Below are positions 35,879-45,474 of a DNA stretch of 51,249 bases, one piece after another; positions within the stretch are counted from its first letter, which is position 1; each line of letters opens with the position of its first letter. The notes beneath the pieces were generated by a model, which searched no databases, was not told where the DNA came from, and worked only from the letters and a program-made list of their open reading frames with translations. Origin of the DNA: Pseudidiomarina insulisalsae (GTDB taxonomy: Bacteria > Pseudomonadota > Gammaproteobacteria > Enterobacterales > Alteromonadaceae); contig NZ_PIPY01000015.1 of assembly GCF_003987065.1 (NCBI RefSeq), positions 1 through 51,249 of the forward strand. The letters run 5' to 3'. The position numbers and the translations under genes were made by a program.

Positions 35879-36360
35879 TGGAAGATCTCCTTTAGACGCC
35901 GCTCATAACGTTGCTTGATTTGACGTACCGTAGCGTCTGGGTCACTCACGTTTAAACCATGAATCAGAATACTACGACCGTCGCGCCCTAGCTCAGCAGA
36001 AATTGTCCCCGGCGTTAAACTAATCGTGCTGGCCAGCACAGTAATTGGCACCGTACCAGTAATATCGAGCGGATACTCGATTAACGCTGGCTGAATGCTT
36101 TTGCGCGGTCGCAGGATAATGGCTGCAATATTAAAATTAGAAACAATGATGTCGCCCAGCAAAATAAAAAAGTACTGCAGTGCAAGCAACGGATGGTGCA
36201 AAGTGGTGCGATACTCGCGCGCTCTTAATGTATAGAGCGGAATTATAACGGCGAGAATCACTCCCAGCACGGTGACGCCCACCGACACCTTGTTTTGCAA
36301 TAGCAGCCAGAAGACCAGTAAAAATATGCTCCACCAGGGGGCAGGTATTAATTTAGTCAT
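35872..36360 (-). CDS. mnhE: Mrp Na+/H+ antiporter subunit E
   Basis: This protein is 162 residues from ATG 36360, which has a GGAGGTGG site just upstream. The longer frame to 36372 is less likely. Two N-terminal helices are followed by a cytoplasmic domain with the conserved TVLASTISLTPGTISAEL and ILIHGLNV. MrpE has a role in stability and catalytic activity of the complex. It overlaps mnhD by 8 bp. Confidence 0.9.
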   Translation of the reverse strand: MTKLIPAPWWSIFLLVFWLLLQNKVSVGVTVLGVILAVIIPLYTLRAREYRTTLHHPLLALQYFFILLGDIIVSNFNIAAIILRPRKSIQPALIEYPLDITGTVPITVLASTISLTPGTISAELGRDGRSILIHGLNVSDPDATVRQIKQRYERRLKEIFQC

Positions 36361-37870
36361 TGCCACCTCCATTTCTGAGCACGGTTGAAATATAGTGCTG
36401 CGGTGCTGTCAGTTGCTTGGCGACGCCGTCTGTCAGACTGGCCATGGGTTGCGCAAAAACGGTAAGACCAACAGCACCGAGCAATAGCAGAGCCACCGCA
36501 CCATGCTGCCACTTGGGGTGGGTCACGTCATTGGGCTTACCATCAAGCGTATGCCAGAACATACGACTCCCTGCGCGCGATAAGGCGATAATCATTAAAA
36601 AGGTAGCAGCCAGAATAATAGGCCATAACCAGGCGACTTGCGCACCGGTACGCGCCGCTTCGAGAATGAACAGCTTACTGACGAATCCCGATAACGGTGG
36701 AATGCCAATAACAGCAATGGCGGCGATAAAAAAGAGCGCGCCTAACAGGTTGTGTTGCGCCATTTTCCGGCCCTTCACTATTCGTGAAGCGGTTTTCCCC
36801 CGTTGTACGGCAATCATGTCGACCAGCAGGAATAAGGCGCCTGTGATCAATGTCGAGTGTACCAGGTAAAACAGTAGCGCACTAATCGCGTCACTGTGAC
36901 CGAGACTCAGGGTGGTTAACATGGTACCCACTGAAATGAGCACCAGATAGGCGACCACCAGGCGAATATCACGACTGCCCAATACGCCAAGAGCGCCAAG
37001 CAAAATCGTGAAAAGACCCAGCCACCATAACCAGGAGTAGCCCAATAAAGCGGCTTCTCCGGCATCGGCACCAAAGATCATAGTAAAGACCCGAACAATC
37101 GCGTAAATACCGACCTTGGTCATAATTGCAAATAATGCAGCAACGGTGCCTGTGGTATTGGAGTAGGCCTGTGGTAGCCAGAAATACATTGGCAACAGCG
37201 CTGCTTTAAGTGCGAATACAATGAATAGCAACAGACCGCCGGCACGTACAATGGCCGCTTCATCACCACGTAACTGCGCTACTTTTTCTGCCATGTCAGC
37301 CATGTTGAGAGTACCGGTAATGCCATAAAGCACCCCCAGGCTGATCAAAAACAACGCCGAACCGGTCAGGTTGAGTACGACATAATGCAGGGTCGCGCGT
37401 AATTTTGCTTTTCCCCCGCCGTGCATCAACAGGGCATAGCTCGAAATGAGCAGAATCTCGAAAAAGACGAACAGGTTGAATAGGTCGCCAGTCAGAAAGG
37501 CGCCCATAATTCCGAGCACCTGAAACTGAAACAGGGCCTGGAAATGCGAACCTAAATTGTCCTCGCCATGGCAGGCATAAATGAGCACCGGAAGTGCCAG
37601 CACTGCGGTCAACAAAACCATCAAGGCCGAGAGCTTATCTGCCACCAACACGATACCAAACGGGGCCTGCCAGCTGCCCAGCGCATAGACCTGAATTTCG
37701 TCATGTACGGCCAGTAACAGCAGAATCGCTACCAGTAAGGTGAGTGACGATGACACTAATCCGATGATGCGACGGTAATACTGTGGCCGCTCACCCCATG
37801 GCAAGAGCTGTAACAATGCCGCCAGCATTGGCACTAAGATCGGTAAAATAACGAGATGATCAGCTAGCAT
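36353..37870 (-). CDS. mnhD: Mrp Na+/H+ antiporter subunit D
   Basis: This 505-residue NuoM/NuoN-like proton-channel subunit has about 14 hydrophobic helices. It includes the conserved LFNLFVFFEILLISSYALLM and FALKAALLPMYFWLPQAYSN (key Lys and Pro on the half-channel). MrpD, with MrpA, moves ions through the complex. It is coupled by a 1-bp overlap to mnhC upstream. Confidence 0.94.
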   Translation of the reverse strand: MLADHLVILPILVPMLAALLQLLPWGERPQYYRRIIGLVSSSLTLLVAILLLLAVHDEIQVYALGSWQAPFGIVLVADKLSALMVLLTAVLALPVLIYACHGEDNLGSHFQALFQFQVLGIMGAFLTGDLFNLFVFFEILLISSYALLMHGGGKAKLRATLHYVVLNLTGSALFLISLGVLYGITGTLNMADMAEKVAQLRGDEAAIVRAGGLLLFIVFALKAALLPMYFWLPQAYSNTTGTVAALFAIMTKVGIYAIVRVFTMIFGADAGEAALLGYSWLWWLGLFTILLGALGVLGSRDIRLVVAYLVLISVGTMLTTLSLGHSDAISALLFYLVHSTLITGALFLLVDMIAVQRGKTASRIVKGRKMAQHNLLGALFFIAAIAVIGIPPLSGFVSKLFILEAARTGAQVAWLWPIILAATFLMIIALSRAGSRMFWHTLDGKPNDVTHPKWQHGAVALLLLGAVGLTVFAQPMASLTDGVAKQLTAPQHYISTVLRNGGGND

Positions 37871-38214
37871 TAACGCTGTCCTTCCTGCTCAGCATAGTTA
37901 TAGTCGTTGACCTCATCAGAGCCAATCTCGCCACGCACACGGACAGCCAGAATGATCGAGTAAGCCGTCATGGCAAAACCGATGACGATAGCTGTTAATA
38001 CCAGCGCCTGCGGCAGCGGGTCAGTGGTGTTTTCACTGGCACCGACAATCGGTATCTCATTAATGACCAGACGTCCGGTGGAAAATAAAAACAGGTTCAC
38101 TGCATAGGACAACATAGTGATGCCAATGACAATTGGGAATGAGCGCCCCCGCAGTATCAAAAACACACTACAGGCAGTCAACGTGCCAACAGTTATGGCA
38201 TAGAGCGTTTCCAT
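37870..38214 (-). CDS. mnhC: Mrp Na+/H+ antiporter subunit C
   Basis: This 114-residue NuoK-like subunit has three hydrophobic helices. The MrpC motifs GITMLSYAVNLFLFSTGR and DPLPQALVLTAIVIGFAMTAY are visible. A polar C-terminal tail follows. It sits between the MrpA/B fusion and MrpD genes with one-base overlaps at both ends. Confidence 0.94.
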   Translation of the reverse strand: METLYAITVGTLTACSVFLILRGRSFPIVIGITMLSYAVNLFLFSTGRLVINEIPIVGASENTTDPLPQALVLTAIVIGFAMTAYSIILAVRVRGEIGSDEVNDYNYAEQEGQR

Positions 38215-41003
38215 TAATAGCCCTCCTGACGCGGACGATGACGTGTCGTCATCTGTCCGAAGTTTGCAAGAATCATCAGTGTCGCGCCGATAACGGTCAG
38301 GTAGACACCAAGGTCAAATAAAATAGCCGTCGCCAACTCAAATTTACCGACCAGCGGCCAGGTAACATAGGTAAAGCTGGAGGTAAGGAAGTTATGGTCG
38401 AAGAGCCAGCTACCTACGCCGGTAAAGAGCGCGATCATGACGCCAACAGAGGTAAGTGTCTGATAGTTGTAATCAAACCGATGTTTTACCCAGTCGACGC
38501 CATTGGCGATGTATTGCAGAATCATCGCAGCAGCGGTTACCAGTCCGGCAATAAAGCCACCGCCGGGTAAATTATGGCCGCGCAAGAAGATATAAGCCGA
38601 CACCATCAGTGCTAGCGGTAACAGTGCCTGAGCGACCGTTTGCACCATCAACGGGTGCTTCACCCTGTGCCAGGGCCGGCCATCAACATCGCTGGATGGC
38701 ATAAAAGGACGCAGGTTATTGAGAAGCTTGTGAATGCCTGCCGCGGCAATGGCCAGCACAGCGATTTCACCTAAGGTGTCGAAGCCCCGGAAATCAACCA
38801 GAATAACGTTAACCACATTAGTACCACCGCCTCCGGGGACAGAGTTCGCCAGGAAGAAATTAGAAATGCTGTCAAACGGTCGGGTCAGAATCGCGTAATT
38901 CAGCGTGCCAACAATACCACCAATGCTACCGGCGAGAAGCACATCGCGCGCGACGCGACGACCACTTGAAGCTCTGGGTATGCGTTGTGGCATGAAAAAC
39001 AGCGCCAGAATCATAAGAATAATACTGACGACCTCTACCACCAGCTGTGTCATTGCCAGATCCGGCGCGGAAAAATGGACAAAACTAAGTGATACAATAA
39101 GGCCTACTACTGAAAGCATCATCAGCGAGGTGAGGCGTTGCCGATGCAACATAGCTGTAGACAGCGCTGCCAGCATCAGTAGTATCGCTCCAATCAAACT
39201 GATGGCATCAATCGGTAGCTGCGGGCGTGATCCTTCCAATTGCATGATTGAGACCAGTTCCGGAACCACCAGGATTAGCGTAAATACCAGCAAAAATGCC
39301 ACGTAACGCTGCAATGAGCCGTTTTCTACGTACTGGGTAAACTCATCGCAAAATCGTGTGGTGGCGCTGACAATCCGGGCAAAAATATCCTTTGCGTCGC
39401 GCGCATCGAACTGCCGGCTGAACGTCAGCAGCTCAGAACGGCCGATATAAATGGCGATACCACCGAGCAGTGCCAGGGCACTCATCAGCAGCGGCATATT
39501 AAAACCGTGCCAGATGGCGATATCTAACTGCGGTGTTACCTGACTGACCGCGCTAACCGCCAGGGTCAGCAGCTCTGCGGTAAAGAACATGGGAGCCAAA
39601 CCCACGGCAATACAGATAAAAGCAAAGATGATAACGGGCGCGCGCATCATCAGTGGCGGCTCGTGAGGCTTTTTGGGTAAGTCGGTAGCTTCCTCCTGGA
39701 AAAACACATCGTGGACAAAGCGCACCGAATAAGCGACCGAGAGCATCGCGCCCAAAGTGGCCAGCACTGGTATAAACCATGATAAACCACCAAAGAGTTG
39801 CTGGTCGTAAGCCTCGGCAAAGAACATTTCTTTGGACAAGAAGCCGTTAAATAAGGGAATGCCAGCCATCGCTGCTGAGGTAATGACCGCCAGCACCATG
39901 GTAAACGGCAGGGCTTTGCGCAATCCGCTTAGTTTACGCATATCACGCGAGCCGGTTTCATGGTCGATAATACCGGCAATCATAAAGAGTCCGGCTTTAA
40001 ATGCGGCATGGTTAATGATGTGGAACATCGCCGCGACCACCGCGCCGACGCTGCCGAGGCCAAGCAACATGGTAATCAGGCCCAGATGACTGATGGTCGA
40101 GAATGCCAGTAAGCCTTTTAAATCGGTTTTGAGCAACGCAAAGTATGCGCCGAAAAGCAGTGTCGCCAGACCGGTAAGGGTGACGATGGTCGTCCACTCG
40201 GGTGTGCCACCTAACACCGGCAGCAGGCGCGCCATCAGAAATATGCCGGCTTTAACCATAGTGGCAGAGTGTAAGTAAGCGCTTACCGGTGTCGGTGCTG
40301 CCATCGCATGGGGCAACCAGAACTGGAATGGAAACTGCGCTGACTTCGTAAATGCGCCCAGCAGAACCAGAATCAGCGCAGGTACGTATAGATCATGATT
40401 ACGAATCAGTTCACCGCTTGCGAGCACTACATCAAGTTGGTAGCTGCCAGCAATGCTACCAATGAGCAGAATACCCGCTAACAGTGCTAAACCACCGCCA
40501 CCGGTTATCGCCAATGCCATTCGCGCGCCGCGACGAGCATTGCTTTGATGAAACCAGTAGCCAATCAAGAGGAAAGACGAAATGCTGGTCAACTCCCAGA
40601 AGAACCACATCAGAATCAGGTTGTCTGCGGTGACAATACCCAGCATTGAGCCCATAAACAGCAGCAGACAGGAGAAAAACCGTGGAGCGCTGTCTTTACT
40701 GCTCAGGTAATAGTGCGCATAGACAATCACTAATAAACCAATTATCAGTATGAGTCCGGCAAACAGCAGGGCGAGTCCGTCAAGGCGAAAAGCAATATGT
40801 AGCCCAAGTGAAGGCAGCCATTCCAGAAAGTAAGTAGGCGTGGCGCCGGCAAAGGTGCCAGTCGCTGCGACCATGAGAATAACGAGGCTGAGTGCCGTGA
40901 TCGCCGCGGCGGAGACGGTACTGTGTAACCGCGGCCGACTGGCCAGAAGCAGTGGAAGGATAGCGCCAATGAAAGGCAAAAATACGATTGCTGCTAACTT
41001 CAT
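38214..41003 (-). CDS. mnhA: Mrp Na+/H+ antiporter subunit A fused to MrpB
   Basis: This 929-residue fusion has an N-terminal NuoL/MrpA part (about 1-500) with [19 protein letters not shown] and [37 protein letters not shown] motifs (quoted in part). A DUF4040/MbhD-like region (about 600-690) and a C-terminal MrpB domain (about 780-929: [20 protein letters not shown]) follow. The A-B fusion is the group 2 Mrp arrangement of Vibrio and other marine bacteria. The complex expels Na+ in exchange for protons, important at high salt and alkaline pH. A promoter candidate lies 65-94 bp upstream. Confidence 0.94.
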   Translation of the reverse strand: MKLAAIVFLPFIGAILPLLLASRPRLHSTVSAAAITALSLVILMVAATGTFAGATPTYFLEWLPSLGLHIAFRLDGLALLFAGLILIIGLLVIVYAHYYLSSKDSAPRFFSCLLLFMGSMLGIVTADNLILMWFFWELTSISSFLLIGYWFHQSNARRGARMALAITGGGGLALLAGILLIGSIAGSYQLDVVLASGELIRNHDLYVPALILVLLGAFTKSAQFPFQFWLPHAMAAPTPVSAYLHSATMVKAGIFLMARLLPVLGGTPEWTTIVTLTGLATLLFGAYFALLKTDLKGLLAFSTISHLGLITMLLGLGSVGAVVAAMFHIINHAAFKAGLFMIAGIIDHETGSRDMRKLSGLRKALPFTMVLAVITSAAMAGIPLFNGFLSKEMFFAEAYDQQLFGGLSWFIPVLATLGAMLSVAYSVRFVHDVFFQEEATDLPKKPHEPPLMMRAPVIIFAFICIAVGLAPMFFTAELLTLAVSAVSQVTPQLDIAIWHGFNMPLLMSALALLGGIAIYIGRSELLTFSRQFDARDAKDIFARIVSATTRFCDEFTQYVENGSLQRYVAFLLVFTLILVVPELVSIMQLEGSRPQLPIDAISLIGAILLMLAALSTAMLHRQRLTSLMMLSVVGLIVSLSFVHFSAPDLAMTQLVVEVVSIILMILALFFMPQRIPRASSGRRVARDVLLAGSIGGIVGTLNYAILTRPFDSISNFFLANSVPGGGGTNVVNVILVDFRGFDTLGEIAVLAIAAAGIHKLLNNLRPFMPSSDVDGRPWHRVKHPLMVQTVAQALLPLALMVSAYIFLRGHNLPGGGFIAGLVTAAAMILQYIANGVDWVKHRFDYNYQTLTSVGVMIALFTGVGSWLFDHNFLTSSFTYVTWPLVGKFELATAILFDLGVYLTVIGATLMILANFGQMTTRHRPRQEGY

Positions 41004-41067
41004 TTGTCCTCGCTATGCTATATGAATTGACCCGTTTTCGGGGCCAGTCTCGAGCTCTATAGCCTTG

Positions 41068-41097
41068 AATTTACCACTTCGATCAGCCGCTTGCCAA
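41068..41097 (-). promoter_or_regulatory. Promoter candidate for the mrp operon
   Basis: On the minus strand, TTGGCA (41097-41092) and TAAATT (41073-41068) are 18 nt apart, placing the start about 58 nt before the mnhA start codon. Both boxes have four or five consensus matches. Confidence 0.5.
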
Positions 41098-41288
41098 CTG
41101 CTTCGGTCGCATACTGCATGACGTTAAGCCTAATTAGCAGGGTTTCAAAACTCATAAATAAGTACAGTAAACCAATAGTCTTTGCGCTAATATTTTGCTA
41201 TTATTTGTCCGCTTTGTGAGTGTCGGGCAGCAGGTCCTGGTTTCCTGAAAGAATTTCCCTTCTGGCACTATCATCCTGAAATTTTATC

Positions 41289-41305
41289 TGTTACAATTCG
41301 CCGCC
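41289..41305 (+). promoter_or_regulatory. spc operon promoter (extended -10, GC-rich discriminator)
   Basis: An extended -10 element TG-T-TACAAT (41289-41297) is followed by the discriminator tcgccgcc (41298-41305). No -35 hexamer fits at 16-18 nt. The discriminator is identical to that of the rrn P1 promoter at 50987-50994, which suggests shared stringent (ppGpp/DksA) control. Confidence 0.65.
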
Positions 41306-41377
41306 CTTTTTATAAGGGGAAGTCTTTTATTCTCTAAAATTCAGAAGTATCTGACGTTAGCTGAGTAAAAGGACGGA

Positions 41378-41404
41378 CAGCGACCCGAGAGGGTCTGTTT
41401 TATT
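41378..41404 (+). terminator. Attenuator-like hairpin in the rplN leader
   Basis: gaccc/gggtc (41382-41386 with 41391-41395) closes a GAGA tetraloop and is flanked by cag and tgttttatt. It resembles a short intrinsic terminator lying between the spc promoter and rplN. It could be an attenuator, or a relic of the terminator that ends the S10 operon in relatives. Confidence 0.45.
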
Positions 41405-41423
41405 AATCAAGCGGAGCACTGCA

Positions 41424-41792
41424 ATGATCCAAATGCAAACTACACTGGAAGTGGCCGATAACTCGGGCGCACGCAGCGTACAATGTATTAAGGTTCTGGG
41501 TGGCTCGCACCGCCGTTACGCAAACATTGGCGACATCATCAAAGTTTCTGTTAAAGAAGCGATTCCTCGCGGTAAAGTGAAGAAAGGTGACGTAGTTAAT
41601 GCGGTGGTCGTTCGCACCAGAAAAGGCGTCCGTCGTCAAGACGGGTCAGTCATCCGTTTTGACCGCAACGCGGCTGTATTGTTGAATAACAACCAACAGC
41701 CTATTGGCACTCGTATCTTTGGACCAGTGACTCGTGAATTGCGCTCTGAGCAATTTATGAAGATTGTTTCTCTGGCACCAGAAGTACTGTAA
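41424..41792 (+). CDS. rplN: 50S ribosomal protein L14
   Basis: This 122-residue protein begins [19 protein letters not shown], the universal L14 start, and contains [14 protein letters not shown]. It binds 23S rRNA domain IV and bridges to the 30S subunit. It is first in the spc operon here. The normal upstream neighbour rpsQ is absent and is replaced by a 420-bp gap and the divergent mrp operon. L24 follows after 10 nt. Confidence 0.98.
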   Translation: MIQMQTTLEVADNSGARSVQCIKVLGGSHRRYANIGDIIKVSVKEAIPRGKVKKGDVVNAVVVRTRKGVRRQDGSVIRFDRNAAVLLNNNQQPIGTRIFGPVTRELRSEQFMKIVSLAPEVL

Positions 41793-41802
41793 GGAGTCAG
41801 TT

Positions 41803-42117
41803 ATGGCGGCAAAAATCAAACGTGATGACGAAGTAGTAGTCCTGGCAGGTAAAGACAAAGGTAAGCGCGGTAAAGTGCTGAAAGTCGACACCGCTAAAAA
41901 TCGTGTTTTCGTTGAAGGCGTAAACATCGTTAAGAAACACCAGAAGCCTAACCCGGCTCTTGGCGTTGCTGGCGGTGTGATGGAGCAAGAAGCTTCAATC
42001 GACGTTTCTAACGTAGCGATTTATAACCCAGAGACTGGTAAAGCAGATCGTGTTGGTTTCAAACTTGAAGACGGCAAAAAAGTTCGTTTCTTTAAGTCGA
42101 ACAACGCAATCATTTAA
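41803..42117 (+). CDS. rplX: 50S ribosomal protein L24
   Basis: This 104-residue protein starts at ATG 41803, which has an AAGGAG site. A longer frame begins inside rplN and is rejected. The KOW motif [18 protein letters not shown] is clear. L24 is an early assembly initiator on 23S rRNA. The C-terminal [15 protein letters not shown] is typical of bacterial L24. Confidence 0.98.
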   Translation: MAAKIKRDDEVVVLAGKDKGKRGKVLKVDTAKNRVFVEGVNIVKKHQKPNPALGVAGGVMEQEASIDVSNVAIYNPETGKADRVGFKLEDGKKVRFFKSNNAII

Positions 42118-42138
42118 TTTTTTATTTGGAGTTTTACG

Positions 42139-42678
42139 ATGGCGAAACTGCATGATTTTTACAAAGAATCAGTAGTTCCTGAGCTGGTTAAACAGTTCAG
42201 CTACAACAGCGTCATGCAAGTCCCTCGGATTGAGAAAATCACCCTAAACATGGGTGTTGGTGAAGCTCTGGCTGACAAAAAGATTCTCGACAACGCAGTG
42301 GCAGACCTGGAAGCGATTTCTGGTCAACGCCCGGTTCGTACCGTTGCTCGTAAATCTGTCGCTGGCTTCAAAATCCGTGAAGGCTACCCAATTGGCTGTA
42401 AAGTGACTCTGCGTGGCGAGCGTATGTGGGATTTCTTAGAGCGTTTAATCTCTATTGCAATTCCTCGTGTTCGTGACTTCCGTGGTTTGAACCCTAAATC
42501 ATTCGACGGACGTGGAAATTATAGTATGGGTGTGCGTGAGCAAATCATCTTCCCTGAAATCGACTTTGATAAAGTTGACCGGGTACGTGGTTTGGATATC
42601 ACTATCACAACTACTGCAGGCACTGATGTCGAAGCTCGCGCTTTGCTCGCTGCCTTTAACTTCCCGTTCAAGAAGTAA
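42139..42678 (+). CDS. rplE: 50S ribosomal protein L5
   Basis: This 179-residue protein has the L5 signatures [16 protein letters not shown] and [19 protein letters not shown]. It has the same length as E. coli L5. It binds 5S rRNA and the P-site tRNA region. In E. coli the S8 repressor binds mRNA around this start. Here the core ACGATGGCGAAACTGCATGA is kept, but the flanking arms (GTTTT and TTTTT) cannot pair, so the operator looks weakened. Confidence 0.98.
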   Translation: MAKLHDFYKESVVPELVKQFSYNSVMQVPRIEKITLNMGVGEALADKKILDNAVADLEAISGQRPVRTVARKSVAGFKIREGYPIGCKVTLRGERMWDFLERLISIAIPRVRDFRGLNPKSFDGRGNYSMGVREQIIFPEIDFDKVDRVRGLDITITTTAGTDVEARALLAAFNFPFKK

Positions 42679-42689
42679 GGTGTAGAGTT

Positions 42690-42995
42690 ATGGCTAAAGA
42701 AGCAATGAAAATGCGTGAGCGCAAGCGTCAAAAGCTTGCTGCTAAATACGCAGAGAAACGCATCGCACTTAAAGCTGTGATCAGCGATCCGAATTCTTCG
42801 GATGAAGAGCGTTGGGAAGCCGTGCTGAAATTGCAAAGTCTCCCGCGTGATTCAAGCCCAACCCGTCAGCGTAACCGCTGCCGCGTTACAGGCCGCCCTC
42901 ACGGTTTCTTACGTAAATTCGGTATGAGCCGAATCAAAGTTCGTGAGAAAGCGATGCGCGGTGAAATTCCTGGCTTGAAAAAAGCTAGCTGGTAA
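42690..42995 (+). CDS. rpsN: 30S ribosomal protein S14
   Basis: This 101-residue S14 is of the zinc-free long type (E. coli 101 aa): the region before [19 protein letters not shown] lacks the two CxxC pairs of the short zinc form. It sits in the 30S head beside S10 and S3. Spacing is 11 nt after L5 and 26 nt before S8. Confidence 0.98.
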   Translation: MAKEAMKMRERKRQKLAAKYAEKRIALKAVISDPNSSDEERWEAVLKLQSLPRDSSPTRQRNRCRVTGRPHGFLRKFGMSRIKVREKAMRGEIPGLKKASW

Positions 42996-43021
42996 GCCAC
43001 GAGTCACGGGAGAAAGCAAAT

Positions 43022-43414
43022 ATGAGCATGCAAGATCCAATTGCGGATATGTTCACTCGCATCCGCAACGCTCAGGGTGCTAACAAAGTCGCCGTGCGCA
43101 TGCCTGCTTCTAAGCAGAAAGTGGCTATTGCCCAAGTTCTGAAAGAAGAAGGTTATATCGCGGATTTCAGTGTTTCTGGTGAAGTGAAAGCTGAGCTGGA
43201 AGTTACTTTGAAATACTTTGAAGGCAAACCTGTTATCGAATCAATTGAGCGCGTAAGTCGCCCTGGTCTGCGTATCTATAAGAAACGCAACGAACTGCCT
43301 AAAGTAATGGGTGGTTTAGGTGTGGCTGTCGTCTCAACTTCTAAAGGCCTGATGACCGACCGTGCCGCTCGCAAAGCGGGTCTTGGCGGTGAAGTTATCG
43401 GTTACGTAGCGTAA
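43022..43414 (+). CDS. rpsH: 30S ribosomal protein S8
   Basis: This 130-residue protein begins [18 protein letters not shown] and ends with the conserved [27 protein letters not shown]8 binds the central domain of 16S rRNA. In enterobacteria it also represses the spc operon by binding its own mRNA near rplE. A GGGAG site precedes the start. Confidence 0.98.
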   Translation: MSMQDPIADMFTRIRNAQGANKVAVRMPASKQKVAIAQVLKEEGYIADFSVSGEVKAELEVTLKYFEGKPVIESIERVSRPGLRIYKKRNELPKVMGGLGVAVVSTSKGLMTDRAARKAGLGGEVIGYVA

Positions 43415-43428
43415 CGAGGAGTTAGGAA

Positions 43429-43962
43429 ATGTCACGAGTTGCTAAAGCACCTATTGCCATTCCTGCTGGCGTTGAAGTTACGCTAAATGGCCAGGAAGTG
43501 ACAATTAAAGGTGCCAAAGGCTCATTGAGCCGTGTAGTTAACGACGCTGTCGAAGTAGTTCAAGAAGACAACGTTCTGCGTACCGTTCCACGTGACGGCG
43601 TTGCAAATGCAACTGCTCAAGCGGGTACCGCACGCGCGTTACTGCAAAACATGGTGGTTGGTGTTGCGCAAGGTTATGAGCGCAAGCTACAGCTGGTAGG
43701 TGTTGGTTACCGTGCAAATACTGCCGGTTCTAAACTGAACCTGACCCTGGGCTTCTCTCATCCTGTAGAGTTCGATATCCCACAGGGAATTACTATCGAA
43801 GTCCCAACACAAACTGAAGTAGTCGTTAAAGGTGTAGACAAGCAGTTAGTGGGTCAAGTAGCCGCTAACATTCGCGCATACCGTAAGCCAGAGCCTTACA
43901 AAGGCAAAGGTGTACGTTATGCCGATGAGCAGGTACGCCGTAAAGAAGCCAAGAAAAAGTAA
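43429..43962 (+). CDS. rplF: 50S ribosomal protein L6
   Basis: This 177-residue protein has two repeated L6 domains. The signature [24 protein letters not shown] closes the chain (quoted in part; the key motif is YKGKGVRY). It lies near the factor-binding site of the 50S subunit. Length equals the E. coli protein. The GAGGAGTT ribosome site is strong. Confidence 0.98.
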   Translation: MSRVAKAPIAIPAGVEVTLNGQEVTIKGAKGSLSRVVNDAVEVVQEDNVLRTVPRDGVANATAQAGTARALLQNMVVGVAQGYERKLQLVGVGYRANTAGSKLNLTLGFSHPVEFDIPQGITIEVPTQTEVVVKGVDKQLVGQVAANIRAYRKPEPYKGKGVRYADEQVRRKEAKKK

Positions 43963-43971
43963 GGTAAGACG

Positions 43972-44325
43972 ATGGACAAGAAAACAGCTCGCTTACGCCG
44001 CGCCACTCGCGCACGTAAGAAAATGCTTGAGTTGGGTGCAAACCGCCTGGTCGTTCACCGTACACCACGGCATATTTACGCACAGCTCATTGCACCGAAC
44101 GGTTCTGAAGTAGTAGCTTCAGCTTCAACTGTAGAAAAGTCTGTTCGTGACGCGGTTAAATCAACCGGTAACGTCGACGCAGCGAAAACGGTTGGAAAGT
44201 TGATCGCTGAACGGGCGATGGAAAAAGGCATCAAAGATGTCGCTTTTGATCGCAGTGGTTTCCGTTATCACGGTCGCGTAGCCGCTTTGGCTGACGCAGC
44301 GCGTGAAGCTGGACTTCAGTTCTAG
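43972..44325 (+). CDS. rplR: 50S ribosomal protein L18
   Basis: This 117-residue 5S rRNA-binding protein has the motif [19 protein letters not shown] and the closing [20 protein letters not shown]. The basic N-terminal tail ([17 protein letters not shown]) contacts 5S rRNA. It forms the central protuberance with L5. The gaps on both sides are 9 nt. Confidence 0.98.
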   Translation: MDKKTARLRRATRARKKMLELGANRLVVHRTPRHIYAQLIAPNGSEVVASASTVEKSVRDAVKSTGNVDAAKTVGKLIAERAMEKGIKDVAFDRSGFRYHGRVAALADAAREAGLQF

Positions 44326-44334
44326 GAGACGAAC

Positions 44335-44841
44335 ATGGCAAATGCAAATGTAGAAGCTCAACAAAGTGACCTGCAAGAAAAGCTAATCACAGTCAACCGT
44401 GTAGCAAAAGTAGTTAAAGGTGGTCGTATCTTTAGCTTCACTGCACTGACCGTGGTTGGTGATGGTCAGGGTAAAGTGGGTTTCGGTTACGGTAAAGCTC
44501 GCGAAGTTCCAGCTGCTATTCAAAAAGCAATGGAAAAAGCGCGCCGCAACATGGTAACCGTGCAGCTGAAAGGCGACACTTTGCAACACCCTGTAAAAGG
44601 CCGTCACTCAGGTTCACAGGTATTCATGCAGCCAGCCTCTGAAGGTACAGGTATCATCGCCGGTGGTGCGATGCGTGCAGTACTGGAAGTAGCAGGCGTG
44701 CACAACGTGCTGTCAAAAGCATATGGTTCAACCAACCCAATCAACGTTGTACGTGCCACGATTAAGGCACTTCACAACATGAAGTCGCCAGATCAAGTGG
44801 CGGCTAAGCGTGGATTGCGCGTTGAAGACATTCTGGGGTAG
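44335..44841 (+). CDS. rpsE: 30S ribosomal protein S5
   Basis: This 168-residue protein has a double-stranded RNA-binding-like N-domain ([38 protein letters not shown]) and an S5 C-domain ([18 protein letters not shown]). It contributes to decoding accuracy and helicase activity at the mRNA entry. The length matches E. coli (167 aa). Confidence 0.98.
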   Translation: MANANVEAQQSDLQEKLITVNRVAKVVKGGRIFSFTALTVVGDGQGKVGFGYGKAREVPAAIQKAMEKARRNMVTVQLKGDTLQHPVKGRHSGSQVFMQPASEGTGIIAGGAMRAVLEVAGVHNVLSKAYGSTNPINVVRATIKALHNMKSPDQVAAKRGLRVEDILG

Positions 44842-44847
44842 TGAACA

Positions 44848-45030
44848 ATGGCGAATAAGACAATTAAAGTAACACAGACGCGTAGCTCAATCGGTCGTTT
44901 GCCGAAGCATAAAGCTACTCTACGTGGTCTTGGTCTGCGCCGCATTGGTCACACGGTCGAGCTGGAAGATACTCCAGCCGTCCGCGGCATGGTGAACCAA
45001 GTCACTTACATGGTAAAGGTGGAGGACTAA
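44848..45030 (+). CDS. rpmD: 50S ribosomal protein L30
   Basis: This 60-residue protein has the L30 pattern [20 protein letters not shown] and [20 protein letters not shown]. It is a small peripheral 50S protein present in most bacteria. It lies 6 nt after S5 and 4 nt before L15, so translation is coupled. Confidence 0.97.
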   Translation: MANKTIKVTQTRSSIGRLPKHKATLRGLGLRRIGHTVELEDTPAVRGMVNQVTYMVKVED

Positions 45031-45034
45031 TACG

Positions 45035-45469
45035 ATGTTCTTGAACTCACTCTCCCCTGCACCTGGTGCTAAAACCAGCAAGAAGCGTGTTGGACGCGGT
45101 ATTGGCTCAGGCTTAGGAAAAACTGGTGGTCGTGGCCATAAAGGTCAGAAGTCTCGCTCAGGCGGTACTGTGAAGCCAGGTTTCGAAGGCGGTCAAATGC
45201 CAATCCAGCGTCGCTTGCCGAAGTTTGGTTTCACTTCACGCAAGTCATTCGTGACTGCAGAAGTAAACCTTGCTGAGATTGCAAAAGTTGCTGGCGAAAC
45301 TGTAACTATGGCGAGTTTGAAAGAAGCTGGCTTGATTCGTAACGACATCTTGCATGTTAAAGTAATCAAGTCAGGCGAAATCAATCGTGCCGTTACAGTA
45401 CAAGGCATTAAGGTCACCAAAGGCGCCCGCGAAGCTATTGAAGCTGCTGGCGGCAAAATCGAAGGATAG
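45035..45469 (+). CDS. rplO: 50S ribosomal protein L15
   Basis: This 144-residue protein has the glycine-rich N-terminal extension [20 protein letters not shown] and [18 protein letters not shown], which threads into the 50S core. The globular C-domain ends in [14 protein letters not shown]. Length matches E. coli. Confidence 0.98.
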   Translation: MFLNSLSPAPGAKTSKKRVGRGIGSGLGKTGGRGHKGQKSRSGGTVKPGFEGGQMPIQRRLPKFGFTSRKSFVTAEVNLAEIAKVAGETVTMASLKEAGLIRNDILHVKVIKSGEINRAVTVQGIKVTKGAREAIEAAGGKIEG

Positions 45470-45474
45470 AGCAA

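Larger units (their letters stand above)
41004..41423. other. Gene-free region between mrp and the spc operon
   Basis: These 420 bases hold no convincing ORF and no trace of rpsQ or other S10-operon genes. They contain the divergent mrp promoter candidate, an AT-rich middle (about 41140-41210), the spc promoter (41289-41305) and an rplN leader with two hairpins: ccctt/aaggg (41304-41319) and gaccc/gggtc with a GAGA tetraloop (41382-41395). Confidence 0.7.
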
